This document shows positions 51,933-61,464 of a DNA stretch of 64,000 nucleotides, in pieces. The position numbers and the translations under genes are program-made. The stretch is from Phycisphaeraceae bacterium (GTDB taxonomy: Bacteria; Planctomycetota; Phycisphaerae; Phycisphaerales; Phycisphaeraceae). The stretch is taken from contig JADZCR010000006.1 of NCBI GenBank assembly GCA_020851465.1, positions 372,001-436,000 on the forward strand, given 5' to 3'. Every line of letters begins with the position of its first letter. Position 1 is the stretch's first letter. Under the pieces are notes generated by a model, which was not told the origin of the DNA, did not search any database, and saw only the letters and a program-made list of their open reading frames with translations.

Positions 51933-52349
51933 TTTCCCCTCCTAAGGAAATTAGGTGTTACATCGATGACGCATGCCGGAACATACCGGCCGATTTCGAT
52001 TGCGTGACGCCATGGACGTAACACGAATTGAATATCAGAGTATCAGAAAGGTAGGCAAAAATAGGTAATCAGCGATGAAATAGCTGCTAGCATTCGTTGT
52101 AAGGCATTGAATACACTTGAATTGCATACGGTAAAAATTATTAAAAGTTCTGGATCGTTGAATTGTTCTGCATTGAAAAAGATGTTCTGTCCGAAGTCGT
52201 ATGACTAATGGGGGCGAGGGCGGCTAGCAGAAAAACAACTAGCCTTTGATTGTTGTGAGTCCATCGACCCAAGCCCATCGCAGCGCACGAGGCAATGAAA
52301 CGAACGATGGACTTTTTGTGGAAACCTCAGCAACTACACAAACTGCGTA
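51933..52349. other. gene-free divergent intergenic region
   Basis: About 420 bases between the PEP-CTERM gene and the rplK promoter. It contains several AT-rich tracts (52020-52160) and an inverted repeat GGCTAG/CTAGCC (52222-52227 with 52239-52244) of unknown role. No open frame or RNA gene could be supported. It must hold the PEP-CTERM promoter. Confidence 0.5.
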
Positions 52350-52379
52350 TTGGCGAAGTTTAGTGGAACTCGCTATACT
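52350..52379 (+). promoter_or_regulatory. promoter of the rplKAJL operon
   Basis: TTGGCG (52350-52355), 18 bases and TATACT (52374-52379). Transcription would begin near 52386, leaving a leader of about 57 bases before rplK. Confidence 0.45.
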
Positions 52380-52442
52380 TCCCGGCTCGCCATAGCTCGC
52401 CGATGTCGCGGCTGAGCGGGCGTTCTCCGCAGGAGTTTGGTT

Positions 52443-52868
52443 ATGGCAAAGAAAGAAGTCACGGTTGTCTTCAAGATTCAGGCTCCGGGTGGTCAGGCAA
52501 CTCCCGCTCCGCCAATCGGCCCCGCACTGGGACAAAACGGCGTGAACCCCGGCCAATTTATCCAGCGATTCAATGAAGCAACCCGCGCTCTGAATGGTAA
52601 AGTCGTCGGATGCGTCATCACGGTCTATAAAGACCGCTCGTTTGACTTCGAGGTCAAGCAGCCACCGGCGGCTGTGCAGATCCTCGAAGCTGCCGGCGCA
52701 CAAAAAGGCTCCGGTGTTCCGAACAAAGAAAAGGTAGGCAAGATCACCAAGGCTCAGCTTGAGAAGATCGCCAAAGAAAAAATGAAAGAGATGACCGGCC
52801 ACACGCTCGAAGCAGCGATGCGCACGGTGGCTGGCACCGCCCGTTCATTGGGTGTGACGATTGAATAA
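52443..52868 (+). CDS. rplK: 50S ribosomal protein L11
   Basis: 141 residues, a standard L11: MAKKEVTVVFKIQAPGGQAT, PAPPIGPALGQNGVNPGQFI and the C-terminal rRNA-binding part GKITKAQLEKIAKEKMKE then GTARSLGVTIE. L11 forms the GTPase-associated region with 23S rRNA. AGGAG precedes ATG 52443. secE and nusG, its usual upstream partners, are absent. Confidence 0.97.
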   Translation: MAKKEVTVVFKIQAPGGQATPAPPIGPALGQNGVNPGQFIQRFNEATRALNGKVVGCVITVYKDRSFDFEVKQPPAAVQILEAAGAQKGSGVPNKEKVGKITKAQLEKIAKEKMKEMTGHTLEAAMRTVAGTARSLGVTIE

Positions 52869-52874
52869 GCAAGT

Positions 52875-52960
52875 ATCCCGCATTGTGTGTGCGGGATTCG
52901 TAAACGGCATACCAGGGGCCGTAAACCCTGGGAGAATCGCCCGCATCCGCCCGATGCGGG
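52875..52960 (+). promoter_or_regulatory. three tandem stem-loops between rplK and rplA
   Basis: Hairpin 1 ATCCCGC/GCGGGAT (52875-52881 with 52891-52897), hairpin 2 CCAGGG/CCCTGG (52912-52917 with 52926-52931) and hairpin 3 CCCGCATC/GATGCGGG (52940-52947 with 52953-52960), all perfect. The third ends 18 bases ahead of rplA. None is followed by a T run. L1 controls its own operon in other bacteria by binding an rRNA-like mRNA structure; these hairpins are candidates for such a site. Confidence 0.6.
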
Positions 52961-52978
52961 GACTCGAAAGGAACTGCG

Positions 52979-53656
52979 ATGCCTCACGGCAAGCGCTACC
53001 GCGCTGATATCGAAGGTTGGGACCGCGAAAAAGTAGTGCCTCTCCCCGAGGCGATCGCGAGACTCAAGACTTTCAAGAAAGCTAAGTTTGATCAGTCGAT
53101 CGAGATCGTCGTACATCTGGGTATCGACTCGAAACAGGCTGACCAGCTCGTTCGTGGTTCGCTGGCCCTGCCGCACGGAATCGGCAAGAGCAAGCGCGTG
53201 ATTGCCTTCTGCAAGGACGACCAAATCGACGCAGCCATGAAGGCGGGAGCCATCAAGGCTGGCGGCGATGCACTGGTGAAAGAGGTTGAGGGCGGATTCC
53301 TTGATTTTGACGTTGCTGTGGCAAGCCCCGATATGATGCGTGTTGTGTCCCGCCTGGGTAAGGTACTTGGCCCTAAGGGTCTCATGCCTTCACCCAAGAG
53401 CGGCACAGTAACGCCTCAGATCGAGCAGGCGGTACGTGAGTATTCCGCAGGCAAAATCGAATTCCGCAACGACACGGGCGGGAACGTACAGGCGGTCATC
53501 GGCAAGCAGAGCTTTGATGAAAAGCAGCTTCTGGAGAACGCGCAGGCGTTCATTGAAAACATCCATCGCCTCAAACCGGCGACGGCCAAAGGTCAGTACG
53601 TGAAGAAAATCTCTATTTCGGGATCGATGACGCCCGGTGTTTTGGTACAGGTGTGA
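52979..53656 (+). CDS. rplA: 50S ribosomal protein L1
   Basis: 225-residue L1 of the stalk base: FDQSIEIVVHLGIDSKQADQ, VRGSLALPHGIGKSKRVIAF, the MMRVVSRLGKVLGPKGLMP motif and KIEFRNDTGGNVQAVIGKQS. AAAGGA precedes the ATG. L1 is also the usual autorepressor of the L11-L1 operon. Confidence 0.97.
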   Translation: MPHGKRYRADIEGWDREKVVPLPEAIARLKTFKKAKFDQSIEIVVHLGIDSKQADQLVRGSLALPHGIGKSKRVIAFCKDDQIDAAMKAGAIKAGGDALVKEVEGGFLDFDVAVASPDMMRVVSRLGKVLGPKGLMPSPKSGTVTPQIEQAVREYSAGKIEFRNDTGGNVQAVIGKQSFDEKQLLENAQAFIENIHRLKPATAKGQYVKKISISGSMTPGVLVQV

Positions 53657-53675
53657 GTCAGACAGATGGATTCCA

Positions 53676-53692
53676 GAGGAGACGTGCTCCTC
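53676..53692 (+). promoter_or_regulatory. stem-loop in the rplJ leader
   Basis: GAGGAG (53676-53681) pairs with CTCCTC (53687-53692) around ACGTG, with possible outer pairing TGGA/TCCA. It lies 75 bases before rplJ, where an L10-(L12)4 autoregulatory site would be expected. Confidence 0.4.
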
Positions 53693-53766
53693 ATCGTTCC
53701 AAGTTGATTCATGCAGATGATGATTGGTCTCGAACTCCTAACTACGACTAAATCCGAGAATATCCC

Positions 53767-54309
53767 ATGAGCAAGCCAGTAAAAAACCTAACGACGCTCG
53801 AATACAAAAAGCGTTTTGGTGATCTCGAAGGCGCGGTGCTGATCGACATCCGTGGCATCACTTCCAACGACAACAATAAACTCCGTGCCGGCCTTCAGCA
53901 GAAGAAGGTTCGCGTTACCGTGGTCAAGAATAATCTCGCCCGTCGTGCCTTCGACGGTACGAAGATGGCGAGCATCAGCGACATGCTGGACGGCCCCAGC
54001 GCCCTTGTTTACGGCGGTGACAGCGTCGTGACGGTGGCTCGTGAGGTACTCGCCCAGATCAAGACCATGGAGAACATCCAGGTCAAAGGCGCATTGATGG
54101 ACGGGATCATCTTCAAGGGCAAAGAAGTCGAAGCCTTGAGCAAATACCCGACCCGCAGCGAAGCGCAGGCGCAGGTGATCCAGGTCTTCCTCGGTCCGGC
54201 AGCACAGGCGATCGGTGCGATCGTCAGCGCAGGCAACACGATTGCAAGCCTGATCAAGGCTGTTGAGGACAAGCTTGAGAAGGGCGAAACGATCGCCAAG
54301 ATCGCCTGA
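53767..54309 (+). CDS. rplJ: 50S ribosomal protein L10
   Basis: 180-residue L10, base of the L7/L12 stalk. It has the N-terminal rRNA-binding part (NLTTLEYKKRFGDLEGAVLI, RVTVVKNNLARRAF) and a C-terminal helix (ASLIKAVEDKLEKGETIAKI) that carries L7/L12 dimers. Followed by rplL after 126 bases. Confidence 0.95.
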   Translation: MSKPVKNLTTLEYKKRFGDLEGAVLIDIRGITSNDNNKLRAGLQQKKVRVTVVKNNLARRAFDGTKMASISDMLDGPSALVYGGDSVVTVAREVLAQIKTMENIQVKGALMDGIIFKGKEVEALSKYPTRSEAQAQVIQVFLGPAAQAIGAIVSAGNTIASLIKAVEDKLEKGETIAKIA

Positions 54310-54368
54310 GCAAGGGATCTTCCGGTAGTTCAAGGCAGATAAGACAGTTTCTATCCGCTTCCGACTGG

Positions 54369-54402
54369 CCCCTTCGGGGGTTAAATGATCGACGGTCGAT
54401 CA
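54369..54402 (+). promoter_or_regulatory. two stem-loops between rplJ and rplL
   Basis: CCCC-TTCG-GGGG (54369-54380), a stable UUCG tetraloop hairpin, and TGATCG-ACGGT-CGATCA (54386-54402). No T run, so they may modulate readthrough, processing or translation of the more abundant L7/L12. Confidence 0.45.
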
Positions 54403-54435
54403 CCTCTTGGACGGAGTTTCGATGGAGTGTTTCCC

Positions 54436-54834
54436 ATGGCAGAAGTAGAAGCAGCAGTGAAGGAAATCGGCGACAAGATCGCCAGCCTGACGATCAAGCA
54501 GGCGGTTGACCTCAAGAACTACCTCAAGGAGGCCTACGGCCTTGAGCCTGCAGCGGGCGGCGCGGTCGTTGTCGCCGGTGCAGCAGGTGGCGCGGGTGGC
54601 GCGGCTGCCCCGGCTGAGGAAAAGACCAGCTTCGACGTCGTTCTCAAGAACGGCGGCGAGAAGAAGATTCAGGTCATCAAGGTTGTTCGCGAGGCTACTG
54701 GTCTGGGCCTCAAGGAAGCCAAGGATCTCGTGGACGGTGCGCCAAAGACCGTCAAGGAAGCTCTGCCCAAAGCCGAGGCCGAAGCTCTCGCTGCCAAGCT
54801 CAAGGAGCAGGGTGCCGAGGTCGAGCTCAAGTAA
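54436..54834 (+). CDS. rplL: 50S ribosomal protein L7/L12
   Basis: 132-residue stalk protein: N-terminal dimer helix ([20 protein letters not shown]), Ala/Gly hinge ([20 protein letters not shown]), and the C-terminal factor-binding domain ([40 protein letters not shown]). A clear terminator follows, separating it from dinG; rpoB and rpoC, normally next, are not here. Confidence 0.97.
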   Translation: MAEVEAAVKEIGDKIASLTIKQAVDLKNYLKEAYGLEPAAGGAVVVAGAAGGAGGAAAPAEEKTSFDVVLKNGGEKKIQVIKVVREATGLGLKEAKDLVDGAPKTVKEALPKAEAEALAAKLKEQGAEVELK

Positions 54835-54892
54835 TTCGTCAAACGAATTTCAGCATGTCGCGGCCGCTGGCTGCGCATCGCATGACTTCATC

Positions 54893-54924
54893 ATGCCGCG
54901 TCCGGAAACGGGCGCGGCATTTTT
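54893..54924 (+). terminator. intrinsic terminator after rplL
   Basis: ATGCCGCG (54893-54900) pairs with CGCGGCAT (54913-54920), continued by CCG-GAAA-CGG with a GAAA tetraloop; a run of Ts (54920-54924) follows. Confidence 0.9.
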
Positions 54925-55071
54925 AATTCCGCACACATCCATCAGCCGTCCGTAGGCAATCCATTGGTTGAGGATTCGACTATCCGCACGACAAAACAGG
55001 CACGGCACCATCGGCGAGCATGATTCTGTCACCGGTCTTTGATTGCACACTGCTACAATCGACAGTTCACC

Positions 55072-57189
55072 ATGGCTTTCAATCCTCTCCAGATCATCGC
55101 GGAGGATGGTCCGGTCGCACGGCGACTCGGCACACGATATGAGCATCGCCCGCAGCAGGATCAGATGATTACGTCTATCCGTGAGACGCTGAATGCACGG
55201 GGCAGCAAACTTATTGAGGCTGGCACGGGTGTCGGTAAGTCGTTCGCCTATCTGCTGCCGGCCATTGAGCGGGTCGTTAATTCGCCAGCCGAGAAGCGTG
55301 AACGGGTGGTGATTTCAACGCACACGATCGCGTTGCAGGAGCAACTCGTCCAGAAAGATATTCCTCTGATTCAAGCCGTCGCAGATGTCGAATTCTCCGC
55401 GGTGTTGGCGAAAGGGCGAGGGAATTACATATCTCTCCGCCGATTACAGCAGGCATCGGATAAAGCGATCAATCTCTTTCCCGAACCCGAAATGATGCGA
55501 ACTCTGGAGACGATCCAGGCGTGGGTGCGCAAGACGGATGATGGATCGCTGGCCACCCTGCCACGGCTGGAACGGCCCAGTGTCTGGGACAAAGTGCAAA
55601 GTGATTCAGGAAATTGCATGGGCAGACGATGCCCGACGTATGGCAGTTGCTTCTATCAGCAGGCCCGCCGCCGCATGGAGAATGCGGACCTGTTGATTGT
55701 GAATCACGCGCTGTTTTTTTCTGACTTGGCGCTCCGTGCTTCCGGCATCGGATTTTTGCCGCCCTACGACCATGTGATCATTGATGAGGCGCACACCATC
55801 GAAGATGTAGCCAGCGATCACTTTGGACTGTCCATCTCTGAATCCCAGGTCAACATGCTCCTCAACAGTCTGTACCTGGATCGCACGGGAAAGGGTTTTT
55901 TGTCGAGTCTGCAAGGGCGATGCGAAACGGAATTACTTGACCGCGCGGTTAACACGGTACACGAGACCAAACAGGCATCGCACGAGTTTTTCGATTCCTT
56001 GCTGAGATTCCATGAGGAAAAGGGACGCAGTAACGGTCGGGTTGATGCGGCGCATATCGTTGAAAATGTGTTGAGCCTGCAGCTTGAGGAGTTGGCTCTG
56101 CTGCTCAAGCTGGTGAAGGACAATACGGATCAGGAGCCGGACCGATTTGAGTTGTCAGGCTACGCGGGTCGATGCGAGGAGGCTGCCGGTACGCTTAAGA
56201 TTTTGCTGGAACAGACTGCACCGGACAGCGTTTACTGGATCGAGCTTGGGCAGGCGGGTCGGACAAGGCGAATAACGCTTCAAAGTTCACCCATCGACGT
56301 CGGGGTACTCCTCAAAGAAAGGCTATTCGGAGCAACAAACGGACACGGAGAGCCGATGAGTGTCGTGTTGACTTCAGCAACTTTGGCGGTCAACGGAACA
56401 TCTTCACCCGACTTATCTTCGCGCGGCCGCAATGAAGCGATTCGGAGTCGAAAGACAGGCGCGGGTAGGAAGGCGGGATTTTCGCATATCCAGTCTCGAT
56501 TAGGTTGCGAGGATTCGCCGACACTGCTGCTGGGATCGCCGTTCGACTACGCTCAACAGGCGGAGCTTTTCATCGAAAGCACCATGCCTGAACCGAACGA
56601 TCCGAAATACTTTGCCGAACTTGGACCACGAGTTCTTCAGCACATCGACCGCACCGAAGGCGGAGCGTTTGTCCTCTTTACGAGTTACAGCCTGCTCAAG
56701 AAAACCGCAGACTGGCTCAAGCCTTTTCTTGACGCCCGTGGAATGCCCATGCTGGTGCAAGCCGAGGGTACTCAACGATCACAACTGCTCGAGGTCTTTC
56801 GAGGCAACCGGCGCAGCGTGCTGCTGGGGACGGACAGTTTCTGGCAGGGGGTGGATGTGCAAGGGGATGCCCTGCGAAACGTCATCATCACACGACTTCC
56901 ATTTGCTGTCCCAGATCGACCACTCGTGGAGGCGAGGATTGATCGGATCAAGGCCAGTGGTGGCGATGCGTTCGCCGAATATTCATTGCCTGAAGCTGTA
57001 CTGAAGTTCAAACAAGGGTTTGGCCGCCTGATCCGCTCGAAACAGGATCGCGGCTGCGTGGTGGTGGTGGACAGCCGAATGGCGACCAAACCTTATGGAC
57101 GAATGTTCATCGAGGCATTACCTCCGCTGCCGGTAAGACTTTTGACCAGGGCCGTTGTTACGACAGATGTTGACTTTGACGAGTCGTAG
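55072..57189 (+). CDS. dinG: DinG/XPD-family ATP-dependent helicase with an atypical Fe-S site
   Basis: 705-residue superfamily 2 helicase: Walker A EAGTGVGKSFAYLLPAIERV, DEAH box VIIDEAHTIEDVASDHF, motif V/VI GTDSFWQGVDVQGDALR and GFGRLIRSKQDRGCVVVVDS. XPD-like enzymes carry a [4Fe-4S] cluster on four cysteines; three are present (Cys182, Cys187, Cys193 in CMGRRCPTYGSC), but the first, normally in a GRxNYxC segment, is serine (GRGNYIS, Ser121, codon 55432-55434). In relatives DinG unwinds R-loops and G-quadruplexes during DNA repair. Confidence 0.9.
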   Translation: MAFNPLQIIAEDGPVARRLGTRYEHRPQQDQMITSIRETLNARGSKLIEAGTGVGKSFAYLLPAIERVVNSPAEKRERVVISTHTIALQEQLVQKDIPLIQAVADVEFSAVLAKGRGNYISLRRLQQASDKAINLFPEPEMMRTLETIQAWVRKTDDGSLATLPRLERPSVWDKVQSDSGNCMGRRCPTYGSCFYQQARRRMENADLLIVNHALFFSDLALRASGIGFLPPYDHVIIDEAHTIEDVASDHFGLSISESQVNMLLNSLYLDRTGKGFLSSLQGRCETELLDRAVNTVHETKQASHEFFDSLLRFHEEKGRSNGRVDAAHIVENVLSLQLEELALLLKLVKDNTDQEPDRFELSGYAGRCEEAAGTLKILLEQTAPDSVYWIELGQAGRTRRITLQSSPIDVGVLLKERLFGATNGHGEPMSVVLTSATLAVNGTSSPDLSSRGRNEAIRSRKTGAGRKAGFSHIQSRLGCEDSPTLLLGSPFDYAQQAELFIESTMPEPNDPKYFAELGPRVLQHIDRTEGGAFVLFTSYSLLKKTADWLKPFLDARGMPMLVQAEGTQRSQLLEVFRGNRRSVLLGTDSFWQGVDVQGDALRNVIITRLPFAVPDRPLVEARIDRIKASGGDAFAEYSLPEAVLKFKQGFGRLIRSKQDRGCVVVVDSRMATKPYGRMFIEALPPLPVRLLTRAVVTTDVDFDES

Positions 57190-57228
57190 CCGATATTTTG
57201 GTTAGTCCATTTCTGCGGGACGAACATC

Positions 57229-58263
57229 GTGATTCGACGCCACCCGGTATGGCATAGACCGTATCGACACTGGCCGGTGCATATTCCCGACAGTGCGAGG
57301 CGATGGCCTGGCGGGAGACAGCGACAATTCTTTCTCGACAACCGACCGCGAAAGACACACGGCTTCACTCTGGTTGAGGTGCTTGTAGTCATTGCGATCA
57401 TCGCGTTGCTGGTTGCTCTGCTTTTGCCGACGCTCGCCGCAGCGAAGGAAACGGCGCTATCCGTGAAATGTCAGGCAAATCTCCACCAGATCGGGATCAT
57501 GGGCGGTGCCTATGGCACCGACTTCAAGCAATATGCCATCAGCCCCACAATGGGACACAATGGCGACCTCAATGCGTGGGGCACCTACTACTGGAACGGC
57601 TTTTACAACTTTAACCGCCAACTCATCGTCGGCGGATATGCGCCGCTGACGCTGGAGGATCAAAGTCTCGTTGCGACATTCAATGTGTATGACACGTCTT
57701 CGAATATCAACTGGCTATACGACGCGACACGCAACATCACAGGGGTGTTTCGCTGCCCTTCACAACCCATATACAAAGGGCCTTATTACTACAACTACGG
57801 CGGAGGCTACGGGGCTAACGGAAACCTCAACTACCCCGGTCGATGGCCGGTCAATGATCTGTACATCTGTGAGCAGCCGGTGTATCGCGGGACGTGGACT
57901 CATAATCTAAGCATGTTGCCCTTCAAGGCGACCCTGATTCTCCGACCAAGTCAGACAATGAATGTCGCAGATGTACGCACCGATGCATTGAAACCCAGCG
58001 GATGGGCGAACTACCCGCTTCCCGAAGCCTACGAACACCACGATTGGGCCAATGATCCACGGATGAGCGGCACGACTATGGATTTTTCCACGCCATACGA
58101 TCCTTACTATGCGGATATTTCCGGCTATGGAAAGATGGCGCACCGTCACTTGCGCAGGTACACCAATACGGTCATGTTTGACGGAAGCGGGCGGTCATTC
58201 GAGACACGCTCGCTGGACAATATGGTTGTCGGTTCGACAAGTTGTGTCTGGGACAACTACTGA
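57229..58263 (+). CDS. prepilin-like protein with type II secretion N-methylation signal
   Basis: 344-residue protein with a prepilin cleavage/methylation site [20 protein letters not shown] (Gly45/Phe46, conserved Glu50) after an unusually long 45-residue basic leader ([16 protein letters not shown]...). Such pseudopilins abound in Phycisphaerae. The body is Tyr/Gly/Asn-rich, with many aromatic residues in the second half, and ends in CVWDNY; the element [15 protein letters not shown] is seen in this group. It starts at GTG 57229; no ATG lies upstream of the signal. Confidence 0.75.
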   Translation: MIRRHPVWHRPYRHWPVHIPDSARRWPGGRQRQFFLDNRPRKTHGFTLVEVLVVIAIIALLVALLLPTLAAAKETALSVKCQANLHQIGIMGGAYGTDFKQYAISPTMGHNGDLNAWGTYYWNGFYNFNRQLIVGGYAPLTLEDQSLVATFNVYDTSSNINWLYDATRNITGVFRCPSQPIYKGPYYYNYGGGYGANGNLNYPGRWPVNDLYICEQPVYRGTWTHNLSMLPFKATLILRPSQTMNVADVRTDALKPSGWANYPLPEAYEHHDWANDPRMSGTTMDFSTPYDPYYADISGYGKMAHRHLRRYTNTVMFDGSGRSFETRSLDNMVVGSTSCVWDNY

Positions 58264-58287
58264 TCTGCTGCTGTCACGTCTGCACGG

Positions 58288-60129
58288 TCAAGGTTTGGCG
58301 TCGGGATATAAATCGTCACGGTGGATCAGATACCAGTTCCTCAGAACGTCGATCTGGAACAGTTCCAGTTCATGATCTCCCCAAACCCAGAACGGAGGTG
58401 ACTCCTCGGGAAGATATCGTGAGGCGATCCGCCACCATCGCTGTGTGTCGAAGTAGTCAACTAAATCGAAAGGAGGGTCCCCACGGGGATTGAGAATGTA
58501 GTCAAAGGGTACAGGGCTACGTTTATGGAGCATCGCCAGAAGGAGAGTTGATCGCGGCATGTCAGGGCGACCGAACAGGCCGTCAATCACTTTTGCCACA
58601 TCTGGCGCCCGATCCTGCATCCACAACCCGACCCGCATGACCTGCATCACTGGACGCACGTCCTCCGCATTAACCTTGTCGAGGACAAGATCGGATGGTG
58701 TACCCGAGTTACCGCGTGTTGGTGGTCTTGCGTTCGTCAAGCCCGCGAGGATGGCACCCGACATCTTGGCGCGATCATCAAAGTCGTGCAGAAGTTTGAT
58801 GACCAGTTCTTCAATTTGTTTCTGTGAAAGGCGTGCTGCTGCGGTAATACAGGCTAGATCACGCAACATGGAATCTTCTGATGAGCAGAAGGGCACAAAA
58901 TCTTCAGGTGCTGGAGCTTTCTGTTTCCCAAGCCAGGTCAGTCGTATTAGCTCCGGCGCGTCGTGTGGAATGGGTTGCGAGTTTTGGCCGACGGCCTGAC
59001 CTTCGAGAGAGGCGAGCAGGGAAAGTTGGTCCGCCAGTGGCCGCGATGGTTCATCACCTGGTTGTGTGGCAGGGTCAGGAGGTAACGTGAAATACACCCC
59101 CAGCCGATACGAGACGGCGATGGCTATCGGGGCTGCCATCGCACGTTCTGACGCAGGAGCCTGGACAGCCTGTCTGGCTAGATCATTCAGTTTTTCACGA
59201 ACTCCCGGTCGATCAAGAGAGTTCTGATTTAAGGACAGGATCGCACGCCAAAGCAGGCGTTGATGCAGGAGAGTCATGTTGGCGAGCTTCGCGTTGTCAA
59301 CGACTTCGAGCAGAGCTGACTGAGCAGTCGGTGTCGGGGAAAGGTGGAGTGAGTATGCAGCGACAGCGCGTACAAGGTCCGGCGAGGTGCTATCTTGCAG
59401 TGCTTCGATGGCAATGACGGGGTTGTCGGGGTGATCGAAAGTCCGAGCCCAGATCAAAGCGGCAGCTACCTTGGGGGGTGCGGTTTTCCAGTTCGTCTTG
59501 ACCTCATCGGTGAGATGAAACAGACCTAGAAATACCCAGCCTTGTCGAGCAATTTCCGTATTGGGGTCTTCCGCCCCCCGGGCCAGGATGGGCTTCCATG
59601 GGTCGAGTGTTTTTGCACGGCCAGCCAACTCGGCGGCGGCGACCAGCGCGTTATATCGAACATCATCTTCAGCGTCTTTCTGTAAGCGATCGATCAACGA
59701 TCGTACACGCTGGTCATCAGCCAAATCTTTGAGATCACCAAGCCGACGCGCAGTCATCACTCGCGCGAGTGTCTGCGGCTCGCGGCTGAGAATGTCGAGC
59801 CAGCGAAGCCAAGGCTGATCCGGGACATTACTGCGACGCCATGCCCGGGCGCGATCGAGGGCGTTGATAATCTGTAAAAAATTCTGCTGGTCTTTGACGT
59901 TTAACTTTCGGACTGCTCCAGCGATGATGGCGGGATTATGTGGTCCGCGCAGGATGAGATAGTTGAGTGCTGCCTCCCGTTTTTTCAAATCTGGCGAGGT
60001 GAGGTAGCTCAGACGGTACCAGCGATTAATGGCAGGCCAGTAAATCGCAGTTACCACGCCACTGAGGACGAGCAGAGTTAATAGGCTGATCAGTAAGGGC
60101 CTGATACGCGGGAAAAGACGGCGTGTCAT
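58288..60129 (-). CDS. membrane-anchored helical-repeat (HEAT-like) protein
   Basis: 613 residues: an N-terminal membrane segment (about residues 10-32, IRPLLISLLTLLVLSGVVTA) and a long alpha-helical body with HEAT-like units (DDVRYNALVAAAELAGRA, NTEIARQGWVFLGLFHL, LVRAVAAYSLHLSPTP). The C-terminus is Trp/Tyr-rich (FWVWGDHELELFQI). I do not know its function; scaffolding is a guess. Convergent with the prepilin-like gene and divergent from a lipoprotein gene. Confidence 0.7.
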   Translation of the reverse strand: MTRRLFPRIRPLLISLLTLLVLSGVVTAIYWPAINRWYRLSYLTSPDLKKREAALNYLILRGPHNPAIIAGAVRKLNVKDQQNFLQIINALDRARAWRRSNVPDQPWLRWLDILSREPQTLARVMTARRLGDLKDLADDQRVRSLIDRLQKDAEDDVRYNALVAAAELAGRAKTLDPWKPILARGAEDPNTEIARQGWVFLGLFHLTDEVKTNWKTAPPKVAAALIWARTFDHPDNPVIAIEALQDSTSPDLVRAVAAYSLHLSPTPTAQSALLEVVDNAKLANMTLLHQRLLWRAILSLNQNSLDRPGVREKLNDLARQAVQAPASERAMAAPIAIAVSYRLGVYFTLPPDPATQPGDEPSRPLADQLSLLASLEGQAVGQNSQPIPHDAPELIRLTWLGKQKAPAPEDFVPFCSSEDSMLRDLACITAAARLSQKQIEELVIKLLHDFDDRAKMSGAILAGLTNARPPTRGNSGTPSDLVLDKVNAEDVRPVMQVMRVGLWMQDRAPDVAKVIDGLFGRPDMPRSTLLLAMLHKRSPVPFDYILNPRGDPPFDLVDYFDTQRWWRIASRYLPEESPPFWVWGDHELELFQIDVLRNWYLIHRDDLYPDAKP

Positions 60130-60308
60130 AACGGATGAGGTTATCGGAATGGACGCAGATTGTCAGGGGGTTTTGATTTTCACGATGCCGGTTTGATGAG
60201 GAGTTTTCGTAAAATGCGATATGATTGAGGTGCAATAACCGAGGGGAAGTACGATTGAAACATAACTTTCCTCTCGAATCGGGCCGATAAACCCATTACG
60301 AATTCCAA

Positions 60309-60327
60309 CCGCGCTGTATTAGCGCGG
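60309..60327 (+). promoter_or_regulatory. stem-loop just upstream of the lipoprotein gene
   Basis: CCGCGCT (60309-60315) pairs perfectly with AGCGCGG (60321-60327) around GTATT, ending 18 bases before the start codon at 60346 and close to GGAG. It may affect translation or stabilise the mRNA end. Confidence 0.4.
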
Positions 60328-60345
60328 CTAACTATGGAGCAAGCG

Positions 60346-61464
60346 ATGACGCGCGTTCGAACACAAACACGCTGGCTGGCTGCTGCAATCATGCTTACAA
60401 GCACCCTCGCTCTTGCTGGATGTTTTGGAGTCTGGCAGTCCAAGGGTAAGCCATCGTTGGCGAAGACTCGAGAAGAAGTTGAACTCGTCCGGAATGCTGC
60501 TTTGGCAAAGGAAAGCACGCAGCCGGTCTGGGACTTGGGGCGTTATGCCTTTGTGCCGGGCGAGGATCGGTTGCTTGTGGTGACAAGGATCACATCCTGG
60601 CCGGACGCGAATGATCCGAACTTGCCGAATATCAAGGATCCGTCCTTGCCGCAGCCCGAATACAAGGATCGGAGGATTGAGCGTGTCTGGATCGTCATTC
60701 CCAAAGACACACCGATTGGGCACGAGATCAAACTCGATGAACTGGAGGCCAACTTCCTGGTTGGCTATGACGCCGGAGATGTGGGTGATGGTTTCTACGC
60801 TCAGCCCAACAAACTGCTCGGCTCAGTCATCATCAAGGAAGACACCGGCGATCACGTAGTTCTTGATATCGATGTCGTGTCAGAGCCGCAGCGCATGTCA
60901 TCATGGCGCGTCGAACGGATCGGCGAAGTCCCGGTTACTGATACAGGTATTCGTGCGACCAAGGCTGTTAATCTCGACCGTGCCACGATCGTGGGACGAA
61001 AGCAACGGGACATCAACTTCAACGAAGCCCCGACAATTTCCGGCCTGGCTCCGACCACTCAGCCTGTAGCGGCGGCAACGGCTAACAATCAGCTTGGAGA
61101 CCGCTCGGTAGCGGGTAAATGGGAAGCGACAGGACAAGGCTACAAAGTCCGTCTCCAACTTCGCCCGGACAATCGATTCAGTCTTGCGACAGGCAAGGGA
61201 GACGGTGCTGACCCGGCATTGATTCAGCAGGGCAGCTACGAAGTCCGTGGTGACTTTCTGATGCTCCGCGGAGATAAATCTCTCGATCAAGGCGGCGGCC
61301 AAGGCACCAACATGGAATCAATCCGCGCCAAATGGAACGGTGACAGCCTGGTCTTGTCCGGTCCCGTTGTCCCCAACGTCACGCAGGACCTGACGTTCTC
61401 AGCGGGCAACTACTCGGATTTGCCTTCCAACTTTACACAGTCGTCGGCTGGCGAAAACAACTAA
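60346..61464 (+). CDS. lipoprotein of unknown function
   Basis: 372 residues. Signal peptide and lipobox ALAGC (Cys26). The mature part starts FGVWQSKGKPSLAKTREEVE, contains a Asn/Asp-Pro rich segment (NDPNLPNIKDPSLPQPEYKD) and ends with a beta-rich region (YKVRLQLRPDNRFSLATGKG, then SYEVRGDFLMLRGD) that resembles lipocalin/calycin-like domains in small Gram-negative lipoproteins. ATG 60346 is chosen over 60334 because GGAG stands six bases before it. Confidence 0.72.
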   Translation: MTRVRTQTRWLAAAIMLTSTLALAGCFGVWQSKGKPSLAKTREEVELVRNAALAKESTQPVWDLGRYAFVPGEDRLLVVTRITSWPDANDPNLPNIKDPSLPQPEYKDRRIERVWIVIPKDTPIGHEIKLDELEANFLVGYDAGDVGDGFYAQPNKLLGSVIIKEDTGDHVVLDIDVVSEPQRMSSWRVERIGEVPVTDTGIRATKAVNLDRATIVGRKQRDINFNEAPTISGLAPTTQPVAAATANNQLGDRSVAGKWEATGQGYKVRLQLRPDNRFSLATGKGDGADPALIQQGSYEVRGDFLMLRGDKSLDQGGGQGTNMESIRAKWNGDSLVLSGPVVPNVTQDLTFSAGNYSDLPSNFTQSSAGENN

